64,000 bases of DNA from positions 1 through 64,000 of the forward strand of contig JASMHC010000002.1 of NCBI GenBank assembly GCA_030750975.1, given 5' to 3'. The notes beneath the pieces are model-generated. The model saw only the letters and a program-made list of their open reading frames with translations. It was not told where the DNA came from and made no database searches. Shown in pieces: positions 22,534 to 31,421 of this stretch. This DNA comes from Paracoccaceae bacterium (GTDB lineage: Bacteria; Pseudomonadota; Alphaproteobacteria; Rhodobacterales; Rhodobacteraceae). Every line of letters begins with the position of its first letter. The stretch's first letter is position 1. The position numbers were made by a program, and so were the translations under genes.

Positions 22534-23871
22534 TCAGGCCCCTACTGGTGATATCAATTCGGCCCGAAGATCCGCGAACAGCGTATCGGGGTCAAGCAAT
22601 CGGTCCCGCATGGCCCAAATGCGGGCTTGCCGCTTTTGTCCAAGCGCCGCTGTCATGGTGGTGAACTTGGCTTTGACGTCGTCCATCGACATCGGCGCCT
22701 CGGGTCCGCCGCGGGCATGCACATCGCCCGAAGCGATTTTTGCCCCGTCCGTCAACCGAATGACCACATCCGAAATGCGCGAGGCCGGGAAACGGTCCGA
22801 GTGGCGTTTCGCTTCGTGGACTTTGATGCGCCCGGCCACCGCGGCGACCTTTGGGTCTTTCAACCCGTCGCCCTGAATATGATCCGGTGCGATTGTGCCA
22901 TGCACAAGCAACACCGCCATTGCGAAGGGCAGCGAATACTGGGCCTGCGAAGATGAGATCGGGATGCCCCGGTAAAGCGCAGCTGCTTCGGCAAAACAAT
23001 GCACATCGACCGAGGCGATATCTTCGGGCTTCAGATCGTGCTTTGACACCGCTTGCGCCAAAGCATCCAGCGCGGCATGCGCCCAGCGGCAGATCGGATA
23101 GGGTTTGATATAGTTCAGCTCTACCGTCCAAAGCTGACCAAGATCAGCCCAGTAAGGCGCGGCTTCGTCGGAGAAGACGGTGATCGCCGGTGCCCCTTCG
23201 AACCCGTCTTCGGCCTGCAAAACAGCCATCGAGCCAACCAGCGCCCCCATGCCCGATCCGTCATGCAGCATGGTCGGGTTGGCAATCTCGCGCATCATCT
23301 GGCTGCGCGGACCATGGTATTCCGCGATACCCAGCGCGTGGCGCAGCTGGTCGCCGGTCAAGCCCCGCAGACGCGCACCCAAAGCCGCCACACCCAGCGC
23401 GTTCCACGCACCCGAGGTGTGATAATCCGATGCGGTCGCGTGCAAGGCAATGCCTGCGCGGGCCGCAACCTCGTAAGACATGGTCAGCGCCGCCAAGGCA
23501 TCACGCGCTTTCAGGTCGGGCAAATGTTCGGCAAACGCGCAAAGGGCCGGCACCACCGCGCAGCCGATATGGCCTTTTGTCGGGTTGTAGCCGTCATGCC
23601 CGTCAAGATTGTCGATCTGCGTGGCCAGAGCAAATGCCGCGCCGGGGATCGAGACCTTGCGCCCGTCAAACAGCAATCCGGCCGCATCCCCCGGTGCTGC
23701 CGCCCCCATGAACCGCTCCGCGTGATTGCGGGCAATACGGCCTGCATCCATGCCCTCGGCCCCTGCCGCGATCCCCAACGTGTCGATCAACAATGTCGAT
23801 GTCCCGTCCAGTGCCGGTTCGGGCACATTTAACGAGCCAAGGACAAACTCTGATATCTGATCGGTTTTCAC
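22534..23871 (-). CDS. MmgE/PrpD family protein
   Basis: A 445-residue member of the MmgE/PrpD fold, whose characterised members include 2-methylcitrate dehydratase, cis-aconitate decarboxylase and iminodisuccinate epimerase. Diagnostic stretches are LIDTLGIAAGAEG near the N-terminus, then NLDGHDGYNPTKGHIGCAVVPAL, ELNYIKPYPICRWAHAALDAL and SSSQAQYSLPFAMAVLLVHG. The start is GTG 23871 with AAGGAG upstream, overlapping the racemase-like gene as GTGA. The operon context does not suit methylcitrate chemistry because no prpB or prpC is present. The substrate is therefore unknown. Confidence 0.92.
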   Translation of the reverse strand: MKTDQISEFVLGSLNVPEPALDGTSTLLIDTLGIAAGAEGMDAGRIARNHAERFMGAAAPGDAAGLLFDGRKVSIPGAAFALATQIDNLDGHDGYNPTKGHIGCAVVPALCAFAEHLPDLKARDALAALTMSYEVAARAGIALHATASDYHTSGAWNALGVAALGARLRGLTGDQLRHALGIAEYHGPRSQMMREIANPTMLHDGSGMGALVGSMAVLQAEDGFEGAPAITVFSDEAAPYWADLGQLWTVELNYIKPYPICRWAHAALDALAQAVSKHDLKPEDIASVDVHCFAEAAALYRGIPISSSQAQYSLPFAMAVLLVHGTIAPDHIQGDGLKDPKVAAVAGRIKVHEAKRHSDRFPASRISDVVIRLTDGAKIASGDVHARGGPEAPMSMDDVKAKFTTMTAALGQKRQARIWAMRDRLLDPDTLFADLRAELISPVGA

Positions 23872-24611
23872 CCGAACTCTCCTTTCAGCAGACGCCCGAA
23901 CCCTGCGACCCGGTCCTTCATGCCAAGCGCCTGTAGGGCCGCGAACATTAGCGCCTGGTTTGAGCTGACAACAGGTTTGCCTGTCGCGGCCTCGAGCCGG
24001 TCAATCACTTCGACGCTGCGCATATCGGTGCAGGACAGCACAAGGGCATCCGCCTTTGGATGGTCGGCCTTCAGCCCCAGTTCAAACACATCTTCCGGCT
24101 GCAACGCCCCCTGGCCGTCATTATCAAGAACGCCTTCCACGTCCATGCGCTGCACCGTGTCAAACCCCATGTCCGACAAAAAGCGGATCGCCATATCGTT
24201 GATGGCCGGAACGTAAGGAGAGGCAAAACCGATCCTTTTGGCTTTCAGCCCGGTCAATGCCAACACCAGCGCACCTGCGGCGGTGACGGTCTCGGCCCCG
24301 CTATCGGCCTTGATACGTGCGGCCAGTTGCCGGTCAAAACCCGGACCGTGGGTCAGGGTTGCGGATGTGCAGCCGTAAAACACCACTTCCGGTTTGACAC
24401 CGTTCAGCAATCGCAACGGTTCCTCGAGATCGGATGCCCCCAAACCCTGCATCTGCGTTTCATCGGGGATTTCATCGGCGTCATAACCGCCAAGACGGGC
24501 GAAATGCATCGACACCCCGTCAGGGCGTATCATCGCCATATCGGGTTCCAGATTTGTGTTGGTGAAGGGCACAAGAATGCCAAAGCGGGCACGGCCACGG
24601 GATCGGGTCAA
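23868..24611 (-). CDS. Asp/Glu racemase superfamily protein, maleate isomerase-like
   Basis: A 247-residue protein of the aspartate/glutamate racemase-hydantoin racemase-maleate isomerase superfamily. The N-terminal GILVPFTNTNLEPDM is the maleate isomerase/arylmalonate decarboxylase signature. Both catalytic cysteines are present, C81 (YGCTSATLTHGP) and C194 (LSCTDMRS), so a racemase or isomerase is likelier than a one-Cys decarboxylase. The start is TTG 24611 with GAAGGAGG 8 bases upstream, overlapping the aminotransferase stop as TTGA. Inside an operon with hyuA/hyuB it could racemise a hydantoin-like or amino-acid intermediate. Confidence 0.9.
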   Translation of the reverse strand: MTRSRGRARFGILVPFTNTNLEPDMAMIRPDGVSMHFARLGGYDADEIPDETQMQGLGASDLEEPLRLLNGVKPEVVFYGCTSATLTHGPGFDRQLAARIKADSGAETVTAAGALVLALTGLKAKRIGFASPYVPAINDMAIRFLSDMGFDTVQRMDVEGVLDNDGQGALQPEDVFELGLKADHPKADALVLSCTDMRSVEVIDRLEAATGKPVVSSNQALMFAALQALGMKDRVAGFGRLLKGEFG

Positions 24612-25690
24612 AACTGCGCCTCCTTCTTCCAGGCTGTCAGAATGTCAATCGCGGCACGCATCGCTTTTTCCGGTCCGACGGTCATCCGAAGCATTTGCGG
24701 CAGGCCTGCCCCGCCTTGCGGGCGCAGGACTATGCCTTCGGCCCGAAGGGCCGCATCGACGGATTGCACGGCCTTGGACGTGTGCAGATCAATCAGGATG
24801 AAATTGGTAAAGCTGGGAAGTGTTTTGAAACCTGCCCCTTGCAGCAGATCAACAGCCCTGTCGCGGTGCTTCGCGGTTAAGCGGCATGTTTCGGCCATAT
24901 AGGCCTGATCGGCAATCGCCGCGATGGCCGCTGCCTGCGCGGCGCCGGAAAGGTTGTTGGGGTTCATCACCTTGCGCAGTTCTGCCGCAATGGCGGCAGG
25001 GAAATATCCCCAGCCGACACGAAAACCGGCCAACCCATAAGCCTTGGAAAACGTCCGCAGAATTACCGTGTTTCCATCGGCAACCATATCAAAGCAGCGC
25101 TCGTGCAGATGATCGGCAAACTCGCCATAGGCTTCGTCAATAACCAAAAGAATATCGCCGCGCAGACCCTCGCGCAGGGCGATCAGATCCGCCTTGGGGA
25201 TGCGTGTCCCTGTGGGGTTGCCGGGATTGGCGACAAATACAAGTCCGGTGTCGGGGCGGACGGCACTCAGCAGTGCGTTCACATCAACCCGCGCGTCACG
25301 CTCGGGGGCTGTGTCGAACCGGGCGTCTGCCATCTGGCTGGCGGTTTTGAAAAACGGATAGGCGTGGGCGGGGGCCAGAACGGCGCGGGCGGGGCTTGCG
25401 TAAACGCGGGCAAGGCAGCCGATCAGGTCCAAGGAACCGTTGCCGCACAGGATCGCCCCGGCATCGATCCGGTGATGTGCGGCCAAAGCCTGACGCAGGC
25501 CGGACCAGTCCGGATCGGGGTAAAGCGCCGCCGCAGAGGCGGCCTTGCTTGCCGCATCGACCGCTTTTGGGCTTGGGCCACGCAGGCTTTCGTTTTGCGA
25601 CAACGACACCAGGGGCTTGCCGTCGGGCACCTCTGTCCTGGCCAGAGCATATGCCGCCATTGACGCGATATGGGATCGTGGCTGGGTCAT
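24608..25690 (-). CDS. HisC-like PLP-dependent aminotransferase
   Basis: A 360-residue fold-type I aminotransferase of the histidinol-phosphate aminotransferase group. PLP contacts are visible: FVANPGNPTGT (155-162 core), VIDEAYGEF, and Lys216 in RTFSKAYGLAGFRVGWG. A true HisC normally sits elsewhere, and here no other histidine gene is near, so this is more likely a paralogue acting on another amino or oxo acid, or a decarboxylase such as those related to CobD. It overlaps hyuB (ATGA) upstream and the racemase-like gene (TTGA) downstream. Confidence 0.9.
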   Translation of the reverse strand: MTQPRSHIASMAAYALARTEVPDGKPLVSLSQNESLRGPSPKAVDAASKAASAAALYPDPDWSGLRQALAAHHRIDAGAILCGNGSLDLIGCLARVYASPARAVLAPAHAYPFFKTASQMADARFDTAPERDARVDVNALLSAVRPDTGLVFVANPGNPTGTRIPKADLIALREGLRGDILLVIDEAYGEFADHLHERCFDMVADGNTVILRTFSKAYGLAGFRVGWGYFPAAIAAELRKVMNPNNLSGAAQAAAIAAIADQAYMAETCRLTAKHRDRAVDLLQGAGFKTLPSFTNFILIDLHTSKAVQSVDAALRAEGIVLRPQGGAGLPQMLRMTVGPEKAMRAAIDILTAWKKEAQF

Positions 25691-27336
25691 GGCTGATATC
25701 CGTATAAGGCCCGAGCCGCCTTTGCGCTGACAAATCCGCCATCAATGTCGCGTTTGATATCGCTTTCTGCCCGATCCCGGGGCCGACCAAAGCCGCCGCC
25801 GCCGGGGGTTTCAAACACAAGGGTTTCGCCTGCCTTGACCCGTATTTCGCCTTTTCCGGGCAAGTCATTGCCATTTTGCCCGATGCGGATGCGGCCCGCG
25901 GCCCCGTCCTGGCCACCCATCCGCCCCCTTGCGGGGTTCAGGATGCGTTCAACAGACAGAAACACCATGAAATCCTGATCCAGTGACGAGGACATCTCGA
26001 TATGCTGACCCAGGCCTCCGCGTCTGCGCCCTGCCCCGCCGGAATCCATTCGCAGTTCGCGCCGGTGGAAGAGCACGGGGGCGACAGCCTCGGTCGTTTC
26101 GATTTGGCTGCCCCAGACGCCGCTGGGAAACGCCGTTGCGGATAAACCATCCAAGCCCGGACGCGCGCCGGTGCCACCATTGAAGACCAGCTCCAACGCA
26201 AATTGCTGATCGCCGCGATCCACGGCTTCGGGGACATGACGCAGCGGCAGGTCGTACATGCAGGATGCACCTTCGGCCGGAACAGTATCGGGCATGGCCT
26301 GCGACAGGCAGCCAAAAACCAGATCGGGCGTCATCTGCCCCAGCGTATGGCGCATCGCAACAGGGGCCGGCGGCTGCGCGTTCAGGATACAGCCTTTGGG
26401 GGCCGTCACCCTGAACGGGTCCAGCGATCCTGCGTTGTTGGGAATGTCCGGTCCGATAAGGCAGCGCAACGCGAAGACGGAATAGGCCGCCGCATAGTTC
26501 AAAGGCACGTTGATACCCTTGTTGGTGCATCCTGCGGTTCCGGTGAAATCAAGCAGCACATGGTCTTCGGCAATGGTCAAGGCCGCGTGCAGTTCGATTT
26601 CCGCGTCATACCCATCAACCTTTAACACATTACGCCACGTGCCCTTGGGCAAATCCGCGATCGCATCAAGCGTTCCGCGTCTCGACGTGTTGATGATGTG
26701 GTCAGACAATGCGTCCAGATCATCGATCCCGAATTCGGCCATCATGTCGGCAAGGCGGTTGGCCCCGGCTTCGCAACAGGCGATCAGCGCGTAGATATCG
26801 CCTTCGTTGGCAACTGGTTCGCGCGAGTTTGCTTTGACGATCCCGAGCAGAAGCGTATTGACCTGCCCTTGATCAACCAGCTTGCACGGCGGGATCAGCA
26901 GACCCTCGTCATAGATATCCGCCCCTTCAGGTCCCATGCCAAGCCCGCCAAGATCGACCAGATGCGAAGTGCACGAGGTGAAACCAACCACCTTACCCTT
27001 GTAGAATACCGGCATCATCAACAGGAAATCATTCAAATGGCCCGAGGCAATCCACGGATCGTTTGTCATAAAGATATCGCCCGGCTTCATGTCCTGAAGC
27101 GGGAAACGTCCACGCAAGGTTCTGACCGCTTCGGCCATAGTATTGATATGACCGGGGGTGCCGGTCACGGCTTGTGCCAGCATCCGGCCATGAAAGTCGA
27201 AGATACCGGCGGATATATCGCCACATTCGCGGACAATCGGGCTGAAGGCGGCACGGATCAGGGCCTGGCCCTGTTCCTCGACCACCGCAAGCAAGCGGTT
27301 CCACATCACCTGAAGTCGTGTGCCGGGTATGGTCAT
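25687..27336 (-). CDS. hyuB: Hydantoinase B/oxoprolinase family subunit
   Basis: A 549-residue subunit of the ATP-dependent hydantoinase/5-oxoprolinase family, which opens five-membered cyclic amides; relatives also include acetone-type carboxylases. Typical stretches are VVEEQGQALIRAAFSPIVRECGDISAG, GDIFMTNDPWIASGHLNDF and DFTGTAGCTNKGINVPLNYA. Glycine-rich segments ETPGGGGFGRPRDR lie at the C-terminus. It needs HyuA, encoded just upstream with an ATGA overlap. The ring substrate is not predictable from sequence. Confidence 0.95.
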   Translation of the reverse strand: MTIPGTRLQVMWNRLLAVVEEQGQALIRAAFSPIVRECGDISAGIFDFHGRMLAQAVTGTPGHINTMAEAVRTLRGRFPLQDMKPGDIFMTNDPWIASGHLNDFLLMMPVFYKGKVVGFTSCTSHLVDLGGLGMGPEGADIYDEGLLIPPCKLVDQGQVNTLLLGIVKANSREPVANEGDIYALIACCEAGANRLADMMAEFGIDDLDALSDHIINTSRRGTLDAIADLPKGTWRNVLKVDGYDAEIELHAALTIAEDHVLLDFTGTAGCTNKGINVPLNYAAAYSVFALRCLIGPDIPNNAGSLDPFRVTAPKGCILNAQPPAPVAMRHTLGQMTPDLVFGCLSQAMPDTVPAEGASCMYDLPLRHVPEAVDRGDQQFALELVFNGGTGARPGLDGLSATAFPSGVWGSQIETTEAVAPVLFHRRELRMDSGGAGRRRGGLGQHIEMSSSLDQDFMVFLSVERILNPARGRMGGQDGAAGRIRIGQNGNDLPGKGEIRVKAGETLVFETPGGGGFGRPRDRAESDIKRDIDGGFVSAKAARALYGYQP

Positions 27337-29429
27337 TGCGGGGCCTCCTGTTTTGTCAGCCAGATATTACCCGCGCCATCCACTTTGGCGCGGAAATCGG
27401 CGCTGACAAGCGTCGTGGTTTGCGGCTCGGTAATCAGGGCGGGGCCTTGGATGCAGGCGCCGGGCGCAAGGCCGGCCCGATCATAAACCGAGGCCTTGCG
27501 CGGGTCGCCGGTGACATCGCAGATGATGGCGGCGGTATGGGAAGGCACGGCCCCGGCCTTGTCCGGCTGCGCGGGCACGGGCTTTAATTCCGGTGCCCGG
27601 CTGGCCAAGGACAGGCCCCAATTAAGGATTTCTATACGCATGCCGGGAACCGAGCGGCTGAATTGGCGGCTGTATTCGGTTTCAAAGGCGGCGCGCAATC
27701 TATCGGTGTCATCCGGTGTCAGGATGCGGTCCGGCAAGGTAATTTCGATTTCGTGCCCCTGCCCGTGATAGCGCATGAAAGCAACACGCCGTCGGGACAG
27801 GGTCTGGCCCGGCGCACCGGCGCGAACGACAAGTTCGGCCTCGTCCTCCATTTCATCAAGAAAGCTGTTCAACCCAGCGACATCAAGGGCATCCAACGTG
27901 GCATAGCGCGACCGGATGACCTCGAACGACACCGGCGCGAAAAGAAAGCCCACTGCCGATCCCACGCCGGGATCGCGCGGGATCAAAATGCGGCCCACCT
28001 GCGCACGTCGTGCCACCCGCGTTGCGTGCAATGGGCCGTTTCCGCCAAAGGCGATCATCAGACGTTGGCCAAGGTCCTTGCCACTTTCGACCGCATGCAT
28101 GCGGCCCGCGCCGGCCATGGCTTCATCGACGATTTCACTGACCGCGAAACCTGCCGTTTCTGACGGCAAATCCAGCGTTTCGCCCACCCCATCTTTCAAA
28201 GCATTTTCAGCCAGTTGCGGGTCAATCTTCAAGCGACCCTCGGCAAAGCGGGACGTCTCGATATAGCCTTGAACTATATCTGCATCGGTGACCGTCGGAT
28301 GCACGCCGCCCTTGCAGAACGCCGCCGGTCCGGGGATAGCGCCTGCGCTTTGCGGGCCGACTTGCAGACGCCCGAGTTTATCCACCGTGGCGATTGATCC
28401 GCCGCCTGCGCCGATTTCAATCATCTCGATCACCGGAATGCGCACCGGCATGCCCGAGCCTTTGACGAAACGCGCGGCACGGGCAATTTCAAACTTGCGG
28501 GCGGTTTGCGGCCGGAACCTGTCAATCAGGCACAGTTTGGCGGTTGTCCCGCCCATGTCAAACGACAGCACCTCGGCTTCGTTGACCTCGGCTGCGATAC
28601 GTGCGGCAAGGATGGCGCCACCGGCGGGGCCGCTTTCGACCAGCCGGATCGGCAGGCGGGCTGCCGTGTCAATCGTGGTCATGCCACCGCCTGCGGTCAT
28701 CATCAGGATCGGGCAGGTCAGGCCCTCGTCAAGAAAGCGGCTTTGGATATCCGCCAGATACCGCGCCATAACCGGTTGGATATAGGCGTTGGCAATGGTG
28801 GTACAAAGCCGATCGAATTCACGCGCTTCGGGGCTGACCTCGTGACTGAGCGAGATCACCATATCCGGCACGTACGCTTTCAGCAGGCAGCGCAATTGCA
28901 GCTCGTGCGCCGGATTTGCATAGGCGTGCATCAGGCATACCGCCACGGCTTCGATTTCTGCGGCCTGCAATTGCTTTGCCAAATCGGCTATCGCGCTGTC
29001 ATCCAGCGGGGACAGCTCCTGACCCAGCGCGTTCATACGCCCTGCGATTGTGAAAGCATGCTGGCGCGGCACGATCAGGTCGGGCTTTTCGATATTGATC
29101 GCGTATTGGCTATAGCGCCGTTCATAGGCGATTTCGAGGATATCGCGGAAACCTTCGGTGGTGACGGTCGCCACTTTAGCCCCGCGCCGTTCAATCAGCG
29201 CATTGGTGGCAAGCGTGGTGCCGTGGATTTTTCCAACCACCTGCGAGATATCAGCCCTGGCATCCTGCAAGACCCGTCTGGCGCCCTGCAAGGCGCCCAA
29301 GGCGGGCTGGTCGGTCGTGGTCGGCGTTTTTGCCGTGGCGATCACCCGGGCCGAGGCATCCACCAGAACCGTGTCTGTGAATGTGCCGCCAATGTCGCTG
29401 GCAAGGCGCAATCCGTGCAAATTGTTCAT
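27333..29429 (-). CDS. hyuA: Hydantoinase A/oxoprolinase family subunit
   Basis: A 698-residue ATP-binding subunit with the acetate-kinase/actin-like fold. The N-terminal phosphate loop is DIGGTFTDTVLVD (13-25), with LSFDMGGTTAKLCLID and AFGGNGPLHATRVAR later. With HyuB it would hydrolyse a cyclic imide or lactam (N-methylhydantoin, 5-oxoproline or a relative) with ATP. It heads a six-gene operon in which every junction is an overlap or a 1-base gap. No transporter and no regulator gene is attached. Start ATG 29429 has GGAAAA upstream. Confidence 0.95.
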   Translation of the reverse strand: MNNLHGLRLASDIGGTFTDTVLVDASARVIATAKTPTTTDQPALGALQGARRVLQDARADISQVVGKIHGTTLATNALIERRGAKVATVTTEGFRDILEIAYERRYSQYAINIEKPDLIVPRQHAFTIAGRMNALGQELSPLDDSAIADLAKQLQAAEIEAVAVCLMHAYANPAHELQLRCLLKAYVPDMVISLSHEVSPEAREFDRLCTTIANAYIQPVMARYLADIQSRFLDEGLTCPILMMTAGGGMTTIDTAARLPIRLVESGPAGGAILAARIAAEVNEAEVLSFDMGGTTAKLCLIDRFRPQTARKFEIARAARFVKGSGMPVRIPVIEMIEIGAGGGSIATVDKLGRLQVGPQSAGAIPGPAAFCKGGVHPTVTDADIVQGYIETSRFAEGRLKIDPQLAENALKDGVGETLDLPSETAGFAVSEIVDEAMAGAGRMHAVESGKDLGQRLMIAFGGNGPLHATRVARRAQVGRILIPRDPGVGSAVGFLFAPVSFEVIRSRYATLDALDVAGLNSFLDEMEDEAELVVRAGAPGQTLSRRRVAFMRYHGQGHEIEITLPDRILTPDDTDRLRAAFETEYSRQFSRSVPGMRIEILNWGLSLASRAPELKPVPAQPDKAGAVPSHTAAIICDVTGDPRKASVYDRAGLAPGACIQGPALITEPQTTTLVSADFRAKVDGAGNIWLTKQEAPQ

Positions 29430-29762
29430 GAGTTTTCCTGATGATGATCAATGTCGGGTCCAAGGCGCGATAGCGCCAAGGTCAGCCGACCAGATCGCAG
29501 CCGGTCGCCCTGCGGGTCAACAATTTGGGGGGATGGATCGACATGTCCCTACCGCCGTTTCAGGTATCTCGGCGAAAACTCTGGCCGCGCGGGGCGGATT
29601 GAGTCAAACGAAATATGCCCGAGCAGGGCAGAATTCACCCGTTTGCCAAAGTGAGACCAATCATCACAAACCACCCCAGTCGGCGGAATTGGGTTTGTAA
29701 TCCAGCCCAAGTTCCGTCACATCGGATGAAACGGAAACTCGCGAAACATTTGACCCAATCGA
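29430..29762. promoter_or_regulatory. 333-base divergent spacer between hyuA and cydD
   Basis: This spacer must hold the promoters of hyuA (leftward) and cydD (rightward). I see GGCGC-GATA-GCGCC (29464-29477), a palindrome 35-48 bases upstream of hyuA that could be its operator. Small open frames are present (for example 29532-29700) but have no recognisable product. A CTGAT-N4-ATCAA sequence at 29438-29451 looks FNR-like but sits between the hyuA start and any promoter. No strong -35/-10 pair stood out. Confidence 0.4.
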
Positions 29763-31421
29763 ATGACGAAGCAAAAACAGCAAGACCCGGGTAAGCAAAG
29801 ACTGTCGCAGATTGACAGCCAGGCCCGCCCGGACCTGCGCAAGGTGGCCCTGCTTCAAACGCTGGCAGGCGCGATCTGGCCTGTGCAGGCCTTGGCGATT
29901 GCCTATGTCATTCAGGGATGGGTCACGGGGCAGGATATCAATATCGTCCTTGCGATATCGGGCTATGTACTTGCGGGCGCGGCGCGGGCGCTTCTGACAT
30001 CGCTTTCGGGCCGCATTGCCTATGCGGCGGCGGACAAGGTTCTGAAGGGGGAACGCCAAAAGCTGCTGGAACGGGAAACCCGGCGGATCGAACATAATGT
30101 CAGTTCAGCCGCATTGGCCGCGCTGGCGGTGGAAAAGCTGCCGCATCTGGTGCCGCATCTGACACGCTATGTGCCCGCGATGACCCAGACCATGGTTTTG
30201 CCGCTGCTGTTCATTGCGCTGGTGGCCTCGGTGTCCTGGGCTGCGGCGCTCGCTCTGCTGCTGACCGGACCGCTGATCCCGGTGTTCATGGCGGTGATCG
30301 GCATTCGCGCACGCGCGGCAAGTGACCGGCAAATGAAAGAGATCAGCGATCTGAACTCAATCCTTGTGGACAGATTGGCGGCCCTGTCCGATTTGCGTCT
30401 GCTGAATGCGGCTAGGCAATCGGAACGGGTGTTCGCGGGGCAAGCCAATCGTTTGCACACCCGCACCATGGGCGTTCTGAGGGTCGCGTTCCTGTCTTCG
30501 ACCATGCTTGAATTCTTTTCGGCGCTAGGCATTGTTCTGGTCGCGATCTTTGTCGGATTCTCGCTTTTGGGACGCATTTCCTGGGGCGTATGGGGCGCAC
30601 CGCTGGACGTTGGACAAGGGGTGTTTCTGCTGCTTATGGTGCCCGAATTTTTTCGGCCGCTGCGCGAGTTGTCACTGGCCTGGCATGACAGGGCCTCGGC
30701 CGCTTCGGTGGCGGCGGAACTTGCAGCACTTGAGGCTGACCAAAGCCCGTCAATCGTCGGCCTTGGTGAAAAGGGTCAACGCAGCGACGGCTCGGTTGCG
30801 ATTGCCTTGACCGGCGCCGCCCTGAAACGCGACGGGCGCGAAATTTTGCTGCCCGATCTGGATATATCCGCTGGCGAAGCAGTGGTGATCAGCGGACCCA
30901 GCGGTTCGGGGAAGTCGACCTGCCTGAAGGCCGTTGCCGGAATGCTGCCACTGACCAGCGGTGCTCTTTTCGTCGATGGGCAGATCATGTCGGATGACGT
31001 GGCCGACGCATGGCGGGCAAGGCTGGCTTGGGTGCCGCAACGCATCCATTTCCGAGACATCAGTTTACGCGAATTTCTGAACGCGGATGATGACACGCAA
31101 ATCGCGGATGCCCTGGCAAAAGCCAACGCCGTCCATATCGTTGAGCGCCTGCCCGGCGGCCTGGATGCGCGGCTGGGTGAAAGCGGGGCCGGTGTCTCGG
31201 GCGGCGAGGCGCGGCGGCTGATGCTGGCCCGCGCCCTTCTGTCCGGTGCCGACGTGGTGCTGGCGGATGAACCGACAGCCGATCTGGATCGCGAAACCGC
31301 AGATAAGATCATCAGCACGCTGCGACGTCTTGCCGATAATGGCGCGGCGGTTCTGGTGGCCTCGCATGATCCGGACCTGATCACCTCATTTGATCGCAGC
31401 ATCAAGACGGAGATCACATGA
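29763..31421 (+). CDS. cydD: Thiol reductant ABC exporter, CydD subunit
   Basis: A 552-residue half-transporter that, with CydC, exports reduced thiols (cysteine, glutathione) to the periplasm, a requirement for assembly of cytochrome bd and some c-type cytochromes. The N-terminal 330 residues carry six transmembrane helices. The ATPase domain has Walker A GPSGSGKST, signature VSGGEARRLMLARALL and Walker B VVLADEPTADLD. It overlaps cydC as ATGA. No obvious ribosome site precedes ATG 29763. cydA and cydB are not downstream, unlike in many genomes. Confidence 0.95.
   Translation: MTKQKQQDPGKQRLSQIDSQARPDLRKVALLQTLAGAIWPVQALAIAYVIQGWVTGQDINIVLAISGYVLAGAARALLTSLSGRIAYAAADKVLKGERQKLLERETRRIEHNVSSAALAALAVEKLPHLVPHLTRYVPAMTQTMVLPLLFIALVASVSWAAALALLLTGPLIPVFMAVIGIRARAASDRQMKEISDLNSILVDRLAALSDLRLLNAARQSERVFAGQANRLHTRTMGVLRVAFLSSTMLEFFSALGIVLVAIFVGFSLLGRISWGVWGAPLDVGQGVFLLLMVPEFFRPLRELSLAWHDRASAASVAAELAALEADQSPSIVGLGEKGQRSDGSVAIALTGAALKRDGREILLPDLDISAGEAVVISGPSGSGKSTCLKAVAGMLPLTSGALFVDGQIMSDDVADAWRARLAWVPQRIHFRDISLREFLNADDDTQIADALAKANAVHIVERLPGGLDARLGESGAGVSGGEARRLMLARALLSGADVVLADEPTADLDRETADKIISTLRRLADNGAAVLVASHDPDLITSFDRSIKTEIT

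Noticed and set aside
24608-25690. Assignment as the biosynthetic hisC
   Set aside because: No other histidine gene is near, and the gene is locked inside a catabolic-looking operon by overlaps on both sides; only HisC-like is justified.
5948-29429. A creatinine or N-methylhydantoin-to-sarcosine pathway joining hyuAB with soxBDAG
   Set aside because: The two sets are over 15 kb apart in separate operons, no creatininase, carbamoyl-sarcosine amidohydrolase or creatinine deaminase is present, and the other four hyu-operon genes do not fit that route.
29438-29451. CTGAT-N4-ATCAA, one base off an FNR box, in the hyuA/cydD spacer
   Set aside because: It lies 9-22 bases upstream of the hyuA start codon, overlapping its leader, and more than 300 bases from cydD, so it is badly placed for activation of either.
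29532-29700. Short plus-strand open frame in the hyuA/cydD spacer
   Set aside because: The G-run abuts the ATG with no spacing and the product resembles nothing; kept only as a note in the spacer entry.
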